A stretch of 64,000 nt of DNA from assembly GCA_000226015.1 (NCBI GenBank), contig JH156402.1, positions 175,958-239,957 of the forward strand, given 5' to 3'. The stretch's first letter is position 1, and every line of letters begins with the position of its first letter. The notes beneath the pieces are model-generated. The model was not told where the DNA came from. It saw only the letters and a program-made list of their open reading frames with translations, and made no database searches. A program made the translations under genes and the position numbers. This document shows, one piece after another, positions 57,011-64,000 of this stretch. This DNA is from Mnemiopsis leidyi. Taxonomy: Eukaryota > Ctenophora > Tentaculata > Lobata > Bolinopsidae.

Positions 57011-57750
57011 GTCATTAAAGGTCATCAGATCCCTCACACGGCGGGCCTACAACTTCTGCTCTCCCCAATACTTGGACTCAGAACTTCAGACGGTCAGACA
57101 TATTTGCCTCCTCAATGGCTTCCCTCCACAACGGATCATCCTGATTATGGAAGAAGTTTGGCGTAGATTCCTCAACTCCTCTAGACGACAGACTCCTACC
57201 AGACAGACTCCCAAATACTCCCTCTCCCCTACCGTCCCTCTCTCTCCAAACCCCTGAAAAAATCCTTGGTCAACACGACATTTAAGTGACACACTCCTCC
57301 TCCACTACACTTCGTAACTTCCTTACAAAGACGAAGACTACCCCTCCTCCTGACCTCACTCCCAACACCATCTACCAGATCTCGTGCTTGGACTGCAGCT
57401 CTACCTGCAATGGACAGACTTACAGACCTCTTATCCACCACATGAAGGAACAGGAACGCTGCCACAGACTAAACAATGCCTATGACGAGACCCTCGACAA
57501 AATATAGTCTGCTCCTACTCACCACTCCCTCACTGGACACAGAATAGCGTGGAACGACATCAACATCCTCAAAACCCTTCCATCCAGATCCGACTTGGAC
57601 CTCACTGAGCAAGCAGATATTCGCATCAGAAACCCTTCCATGAATCAGACGGACAGTGCCCCGAAATGCAGCTCACTCTGGAATCCCATCCTTCCCAAAA
57701 TTGCTGCAACTCTCAAACCCACTCTCTCTGGCATTACCTTCTCCTCCTAA
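57010..57750 (+). pseudogene. Penelope-like element fragment with GIY-YIG-type domain
   Basis: 'SLTRRAYNFCSPQYLDSELQ' and 'LNGFPPQRIILIMEEVWRRF' match the region after the Penelope reverse transcriptase (RA..ICS....EL, NGYP). After a frameshift comes 'TIYQISCLDCSSTCNGQTYR', where YIGQT has become CNGQT, then 'KEQERCHRLNN', 'TGHRIAWNDINILKT', 'IRNPSMNQ' and 'SLWNPIL', the rest of the GIY-YIG endonuclease and tail. It has at least one frameshift and one stop and no polymerase domain, so it is dead. Confidence 0.75.
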
Positions 57751-57979
57751 GAAGACTAAATTTTTACATTATTTTTGTGATTGTTGTCATGTTACAATAA
57801 CCTGTTCACACCCCCTCTACATCAGCACTCACAAGCACTGACACCACCCCTCTCTGTATTTAAGGCTCACTTCACTCTTTACCTCTAGCTGACGACGATT
57901 AACACATGTTTATTGAAAGCTTCTTCAAACATCAAACTCGTATCTATTTATGTCTAACAACCCCCCTACAAGCACTAAA

Positions 57980-58300
57980 AGTGTCACGTGATCATTTTTT
58001 GGCTTGGAAACTATCAAATTTCTTCGTCAAATTTCATGTCAAAATACTAACTTTTTTCTTGCTCAAAATTGAAAATTTTCATTTTTAGGGCCTTAAAGGC
58101 CTTCTAATCAAATTATCACATAGCCTAAGCCACAGAACCCAATAAAATTTACATTACCTGAAACTTTCATGACTCTATCTCTTTCCATTTGGACTCCAAC
58201 TCGTTCCCGGATTTGGAGACCTTTTTGTGCCCTTTTAGACGCCTTTATGGCCTTAAAGGACCCTTCGAGTCTCTATCTCTTACCGTTTAGGCTCCAATTC
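57980..58300. repeat. dispersed AT-rich repeat related to 56.75 kb
   Basis: Shares 'gtcacgtgat.attttt..', 'aaatttcatgtcaaaatact' and 'ctcaaaattgaaaattttca' with the units at 56.75-57.0 kb. Confidence 0.6.
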
Positions 58301-58576
58301 ATTTGCAAAAAAGCATTGTCGGGGGTCAGGTAGGGTCATATACCACACTTCGTGTTGTCACACTGGGGGGAGGGGCAACTACTTTCTTTGAACCCTGGCC
58401 TAAATTGGACAAGATATCGATGAAGAATAGTCTCGTGGTTTAAAAATCTTGTGATTGCCTCCACCCTAATTATTAGCTGAGAGTAGTGTCAGAGAGGTTT
58501 TATAGAGCCATAGATAACACAATTTCATCTAAAAATAATGATATTGCTACAGATTGCATTCTTAATTTTTAGGGAG

Positions 58577-61500
58577 ATGCTCAGTTGCAGTAGAGCTGCA
58601 ATAAGAAAAAGTGGATGTCTCATTACTCAGTGTCGCTATTACGGGCTGACAGTTGAGCATGAGTCTTTGAAAGACAATCTAATTAAGCTCATAGACAAGG
58701 AAATCAATCCACATTGTGATAAATGGGAAAAGGATCAAATCTTTCCAGCACACTAAAGTTTTTAAATTGCTAGGTGAGCTTTAGAATTGAAATTCACATT
58801 CTTTTTTATTATATGACAACTTTCCATGATTATTATGTCACACAGAAGTGACTCTTGTCTGTTTTTTTTCTGTCAACATCTACTTATATGTCCAGGGGAT
58901 AATGGTTATCTTGGTATCTCGAAGCCTGTTGAGTATGGAGGACTTGGACTTGACTATAGCTACGAAATCGCTGCTGCTGAGGCATTTGCAACTATAAACT
59001 GTGGAGGAGTTTCCATGGCTATTGGTGTTCAATGTGATATGGCTACCCCCGCTCTTACTAAATATGGGTCCCATCATGTTAAGGAAAATTTCCTGAAACC
59101 AACAATTGCAGGTTTTCATTGTTGTTGTCATTTTGCTTCAGCTCAACCAATTTTTTATTATCCTATTGAAATTAATGTTGCCTTAGGAGACATATTCAGG
59201 TCGGACCAAACTCTGACCACCGGAAAAATGATCTGACAAAATTATGGCGAATTTTATCAATAACCATCACATTTCGGGCATCGAATTAAATCAGGGTGTT
59301 TATAGCTTTTTACCGTTCTTTTTTTACCGTTCAAACAAATTCAATATTTGAGAAATTTAATGAAATTAAGTTAAATCAAAATAATAAATCGATTTCTACT
59401 TCATCTTCTTCCAGTGAAACCGGTTTGTCTCTTTCGGGTTGTTCTCCAGTGTACTCCCAGGTGTATGCTCTGATCAGGTGTTTTAAAAATATGCTCTGAT
59501 CAACTGTTTTATCTTATAGACGATATCTCCAAGACCTTTGAACATTAGCTTCAGCTTAACTTCCAATCTTCCGGAAGGTATTGGAGACCGACGGTGTCTG
59601 CATTCCTCCACTACACCAGAAATTTTACCTTTGTGGCACATGAAATAGTAAAAGAGCTTGCTTACTTCTAGTAGAATCTGCTCGAAGTCACCAACTTCGT
59701 CTCTCATGAGACGTTTATGTAGCACTTTACAATTGAATACTGTAAAATCGTTACTTTACTTTGATAAACAATTCATGATCGAATACTTGTGTTCATTTGT
59801 CTTGCAATTCATATTGATAACTTATCTTGGAGATGGTAAATCGATAAAGTCACAAGTAATAAAAACATGTCAAAAATAATTCGACTGATTTTATTCTGAA
59901 GACCAAAATTTTGGCCGTCAGAAAATATGGCAAATTTCGAGCATTTTAAATATGTCTCCTAAGGTAATTATCTTGTTTATTAATTTTTACTAACATCAAC
60001 TTTCAGCTATGTATGTATGTTGAAAATACAATTTTAACTTTCTTATTACTCAGATTACAAGCTTACATACCACTACTTAATCACTACACTACATGACTAC
60101 ATAGAATATTCTACATCACACAGTAAAAGTTCAGTTGGCTAATGCAAGTACTTCGATTCAATCAGGTGATTATGTTGCATGTCTGGGAGTAAGTGAAGTT
60201 GGGAGCGGATCAGATGTATCAAGTATTAAGAGCAAAGGTAAATTGAAAACATTCTACCATTATTTCTGGTCGTTCTTACCTAGTTCTTTTTAAATGTTCT
60301 TGCAGACGACTTACCCTCGACTAAGTCGCTCTGTTTCCAGCATATGTTGACGGTAATGAGTGGGTTATTAATGGTGGAAAAATGTGGACAACGAACGGTA
60401 CCCAAGCAGACTGGATGTGTATGTTGGTCAACACGAATGATAACAAGAACCCTCACCGCAGTAAGAGTCTTATCTGTGTTCCCATGAAAACTAAGGGTGT
60501 TAGTGTCCACAGGTAAATCGTATTGCTATATTGTTTTATTGTTTTATAACGAAAACTTAGACAAGTCAATTCATGCTTTTAGAAAATTGATATTCAAGCC
60601 GAAATATGAACGTACATGATGTCTTTGTAAAACAGAAAGCTCATTTTCAGAAAAATCAATAAGATGGGCATGCACTCGTCAGACACTGCAGAAATAACCA
60701 TGGAGAATGTGAGAGTGCCCCTCGACAATATCATCGGAGAAGAAGGAAAAGGTTTCCAACAGCAGATGAACCAATTCCAAAATGAGAGAATGTAAGAAAT
60801 TATTTGCACAGCCTAGAACAACAAATTTTAAACGTTTTAGAAGAACAATTTATCGATCATGTTGCACGTGGCACTAAACTCTGTTTGTCTAGGGAGGATG
60901 GACAGAAACTGCCTAGTTAGAAAACGAATGATGTAAAATATATGCATGTCTTCTCTATTTCAGTTATGCAGCTGCTGGGGCGATTCCTGCCATGGACAGA
61001 GCCATCCAGGAGACAATCGCTTACACATCTCAGCGACAAGCATTTGGAAAGAGTATACTAGATAACCAGTATGTGCACTATCGACTTGCCGAGTTGCAAA
61101 CGGAGGTGGAGTGTCTCAGGGCTCTATTATATCAGGTACCCTATAAACTGTACTCACAATTCAGGGCTCTATTATACCAGGTACCCTATAACCTGTACTC
61201 ACAACTCAGGGCTCTATTATATCAGGTACCCAGTAACCTGTACTTACGATTCAAGAAATCACGTTTCTTGAGAAGGAGCCCGAGATTTTTTGCCAACTTG
61301 ACAGCCCTTCTTGAAATTGATTGGTCGTTTTTGGAATCTCATTTGTCAACCGCTACTCTAGGATTCAACGATTTCAAACTAAACCTAAAGATTTTCAACG
61401 TAACAAAATTTCTCCGGAATTATTCCATTGTACATATTCAAGAAGCTTAGATTTAATCAACCCACATCTGCACGTTCAGTGTGTACAACAACATGTTGCC

Positions 61501-61922
61501 GGAGAAGACATCACCCCACAAGCGACAATGCTGAAGTTGAAGAGCGGCCGCCTTGTTCGGGAAGTAACCGACTCATGTCTTCAGTTTTGGGGCGGTCAGT
61601 TTTTCCTTTCATTAGAAAATAACTTGCATAGAATATACATTTCATAGTAAGTAGTTGTAATATCTTATTTGGTTTCAATCGTAAATGAATAGAAAAATTC
61701 TTAGTTTAAGGTAAGTGTGAAATATTGCAGTGTAAATCACTAAGAAAGTTTAAACACACCTCACGACTGACAAATCCCGCAGGTATGGGCTACACAGACG
61801 ACGTTATCATCTCCAGACTGTGGAGAGATACCAGACTGATAAGTATTGGGGGTGGCGCTGACGAGGTCATGCTCAATGTCATCTGCAAGTACATGGGCAT
61901 CGACCCAGGATCCAGGGGGTAG
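58577..61922 (+). CDS. mitochondrial acyl-CoA dehydrogenase (long-chain type), one apparent frameshift
   Basis: Eight exons: 58577-58773, 58896-59111, 60166-60237, 60341-60512, 60651-60791, 60964-61135, 61480-61594 and 61783-61922 (TAG), about 407 aa. The start 'MLSCSRAAIRKSGC' is basic and Ser-rich, like a mitochondrial presequence. Then come 'DNGYLGISKPVEYGGLGLDY', FAD-site motifs 'CLGVSEVGSGSDVSSIKSKA' and 'VINGGKMWTTNG', 'QRQAFGKSILDNQYVHYRLA', 'LQFWGGMGYTDDVIISRLWR' and 'GGGADEVML'. It would oxidise acyl-CoA to enoyl-CoA, passing electrons to ETF. No Glu lies at the MCAD-type catalytic position; 'QNERIYAAAG' supplies one at the LCAD/isovaleryl-CoA type position. Exon 1 reads FPAH, stop: one extra T near 58754 breaks the expected 'FPAHKVFKLLG'. 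This is either a base error or a disabled gene; everything else is intact. Confidence 0.88.
61117..61251 (+). repeat. 45-bp triplication spanning an exon end and its 5' splice site
   Basis: Three units with a 45-bp period (cag at 61117, 61162 and 61207) each contain GGGCTCTATTATA(T/C)CAGGTACCC, so the exon 6 donor CAG|GTACCC at 61135/61136 is repeated at 61180 and 61225. The units stay in frame with each other (ALLYQVPYNLYSQ...). Confidence 0.85.
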
Positions 61923-62675
61923 AACTCAATCATGTAGCCAGAAATTTGAACTGTGACTCTGATGTCACCCGCCTGCTGATTTTTGTGTTTTGATCTAAAT
62001 ATTTGAGGTGTTGTTTATGCTCAGCTGATATCACGTTTTTTATGACCCCCCGGCATGATTACATTTGATTTTGGCCACTTGAATGCAATTTTTCTAATTG
62101 CTAACTTTGAGGTCTGGCTTTTAATCGTTTAAAATTCGTGTTATAATCATTGTTTTAAATTAATTTAGATGTTTCCTAAATTTTAATGTATTTATAACTG
62201 CCAAATCAGAACATTTCTGCTAACAAAATTCTAATCCTGTGTTTTATTTCACAAACAAAAGCTCCCTCGGTTAAGTTTTACTTCCATAGTCTCTCACAAA
62301 ATGTTCCAAGAACTTTGGCCTGGCCTTTTATAACTCGAAGACGTCATTAGTTTAGGGTTTGAACGATTTAGTTCCCACCCAAAGACCCCTTATAACTAGC
62401 ACATGTAGTTACATGACGCAAGCAAAATAGCTTTTAGGATAACCCACTACCGTCCTTTTTTGTGCAGTTTTTCTGTTGTCACTGACCTTGATCATACACC
62501 GTTCAAAAAACGCAGAATTGAACTTACACAATATTAAAATACCTGATTTCAACTAGAATGTCTGTAACCAAGTCACTGTAAAGACACAAACAGAAGCAAG
62601 CAGCTAACACAGCTCTTACCACGCACAACAACACGAAACAGAGTTCTGCAGTTGATGGTGGGATACCGGAGAGTC
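61923..62675. other. intergenic, nothing supported
   Basis: AT-rich stretch between the acyl-CoA dehydrogenase stop and the TMEM222 start. No motif recognised. Confidence 0.4.
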
Positions 62676-63182
62676 ATGGCAGACGATCCCGCTCTCATAC
62701 CCCACGAAATAAACACCGAGAGACAGAGATATCCACACTGTGTAGTTTGGACACCTCTTCCAATACTCAGGTGGATCTGTTTTAAATCTGTACCACTGTG
62801 ATGTGTTTCTATTGTTTGTGTTTTGCATCTGTACCATCTATAAATTAAAATCATAACGCCACTAACCAAATGGATTGAAAAACAGCTGTTGTTCCCTCTG
62901 TAGTTTTGAGTTCATCTCATAAACTGTACATTAACTGTTTATTATTCATGATAAACAAGTAACACTCTGATTTTCAGCTGGTTGTTTCCTCTGATTGGAC
63001 ATACAGGTATCTGTACCACTGATGGAGTGATAAATGACTTTGCTGGACCTTACACAGTGAACGTAGACGACATGATGTTCGGTAATCCGACAAAGTATTG
63101 GCAGCTGGATGTCAGCAGGGTTAGAGACATGGAATGGGACGAGGCGGTTAACAAGAGTTCACAGGAGTACAGAAACAGGATG
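62676..63182 (+). CDS. TMEM222: TMEM222, first two exons (continues beyond window)
   Basis: Exon 1, 62676-62770, encodes 'MADDPALIPHEINTERQRYP' then 'HCVVWTPLPIL'. Exon 2, 62978-63182, begins 'WLFPLIGHTGICTTDGVIND' and continues 'FAGPYTVNVDDMMFGNPTKY', 'WQLD' and 'AVNKSSQEYRNRM', followed by the donor gttagc. This closely follows vertebrate TMEM222 (RYPYCIVWTPIP, PIIGHMGICTSTGVIRDFAG), a conserved small multi-pass membrane protein of unclear function. The C-terminal half with the Cys/His motif and membrane segments is not seen. A LINE begins about 50 bp after the donor, so the next exon lies beyond the window unless the gene is broken. Confidence 0.9.
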
Positions 63183-63232
63183 GTTAGCACTTTTGTAGTT
63201 GAACTTGGGTGTGGGCTTTAGACATTTGGGTT

Positions 63233-64000
63233 TGTCAATTTATGTAGCAAATCTTTCTGCACTTTTCAAGAGTGGTTCTAAAACAGACCCTTTAAATTAT
63301 AGACCAGTTTCCTTAACATGTATATTGTGTAAAGTTTATGAAAAAATTTTAAGAAATGAAATCTTAGTCTTTGTAGAGGATAAGATTAGTCCTCATCAAC
63401 ATGGTTTTGTTAAAGGGAAATCATGTCTTAGTAATTTATTGGAAACTATGGACTGTGTAATGAAACTGCTGGAAAGGGACATTCCAGTGGATATATTGTA
63501 TTTTGATTTTAAGAAGGCCTTCGATCAGGTGCCTCATAATAGATTGATTTTAAAGCTTCAATGTTTAGGAATTGATGGTAAATTGTTAGATGTTATTAAA
63601 GATTTCTTAACAGGCAGGAACTTCAGGGTTTCTGTAAATGGTCAGTTTTCCACTTTCAAGGAAATTTTATCAGGAATACCTCAGGGTTCAGTATTGGGTC
63701 CTTTACTTTTTATTCTGTTTATCAATGACCTACCTGATTGTTTGAAAAGTACTGTGAAGATTTTTGCAGATGACTTAAAACTCATCGCAAATCTGTCTGA
63801 CAAGGCTGATGTTGATGATGATTTAAATAGTTTAGAGGATTGGGAACGGATTACGGAAGTGGTTACTTGAGTTTAATACTAAGAAGTGTAAGGTTTTACA
63901 TTTAGACTTTAATAACAATGAACATATGGACTATGTTTTAGATGGTATTAAATTGGATGAAACTGTCCAGGAAAAAGATCTTGGTGTCCTTACCTCTGGC
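63233..64000 (+). pseudogene. 5'-truncated CR1/Jockey-type LINE, running off the window
   Basis: Starts at 'SALFKSGSKTDPLNYRPVSL', then 'DFKKAFDQVPHNRLILKLQC', 'LSGIPQGSVLGPLLFILFIN', catalytic 'IFADDLKLIANLSDKADVDD', and after a frameshift near 63850 'FNTKKCKVLHLDF' and 'QEKDLGVLTSG'. Catalytic Asp pairs are intact, but endonuclease and N-terminus are missing and the frame is broken. It is the same family as 52965-53668, opposite orientation, inside a TMEM222 intron. Confidence 0.85.

Overview
This is a window from an animal nuclear genome, probably a marine invertebrate; I cannot fix the phylum. The evidence is short phase-consistent exons with GT/AG introns, an outer-arm dynein intermediate chain, a rhodopsin-type GPCR, a C2H2 zinc-finger gene, mitochondrial acyl-CoA dehydrogenase, TMEM222, and animal-type repeats (non-LTR retrotransposons, a Penelope-like element, a FLYWCH/MULE remnant, a tRNA-derived SINE, MITEs). 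Three runs of N mark assembly gaps.

Layout. 1-4.2 kb: gene-poor, with small tandem repeats and a fold-back structure around a LINE 3' fragment. 4.34-5.46 kb: intronless GPCR (+), followed by a long GAT/GAC microsatellite. 6.78-9.71 kb: last four exons of a DNAI2-like ciliary dynein gene (+). 12.4-16.85 kb: a 15-bp satellite with an N gap, carrying tiny MITEs, a truncated FLYWCH/MULE element, a GC-rich hairpin cluster and a 496-bp MITE. 17.57-18.77 kb: four-EF-hand protein (+). 20.07-22.03 kb: six-exon gene (+) for a 307-aa protein with one probable membrane segment that I do not recognise. 23.75-43.60 kb: at least 12 exons of a C2H2 zinc-finger gene (-), its 5' end not found. 47.9-57.8 kb: tandem repeats, LINE fragments, the SINE, nested MITEs and a Penelope-like remnant. 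58.58-61.92 kb: eight-exon acyl-CoA dehydrogenase (+), with one apparent frameshift. 62.68-63.18 kb: first two exons of TMEM222 (+), followed by a 5'-truncated LINE running off the window.

The two strongest observations are these. (1) From about 23.8 to 47.7 kb, over and beyond the zinc-finger gene, I counted about 41 CACGTG E-boxes by eye, against about 11 in the other 40 kb. RFX-type X-boxes, CCAAT boxes and CRE palindromes lie among them, and several form compact E-box/X-box modules. (2) A family of very short (64-89 bp) terminal-inverted-repeat elements has visible 8-bp target duplications. At 55.85-56.09 kb three insertions are nested inside one another and their order can be read.

The genes do not form an obvious pathway. 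The dynein chain is ciliary, and RFX X-boxes regulate ciliary genes in other animals, but the X-boxes here lie around the zinc-finger gene. All coordinates, motif counts and splice joints were read by eye.
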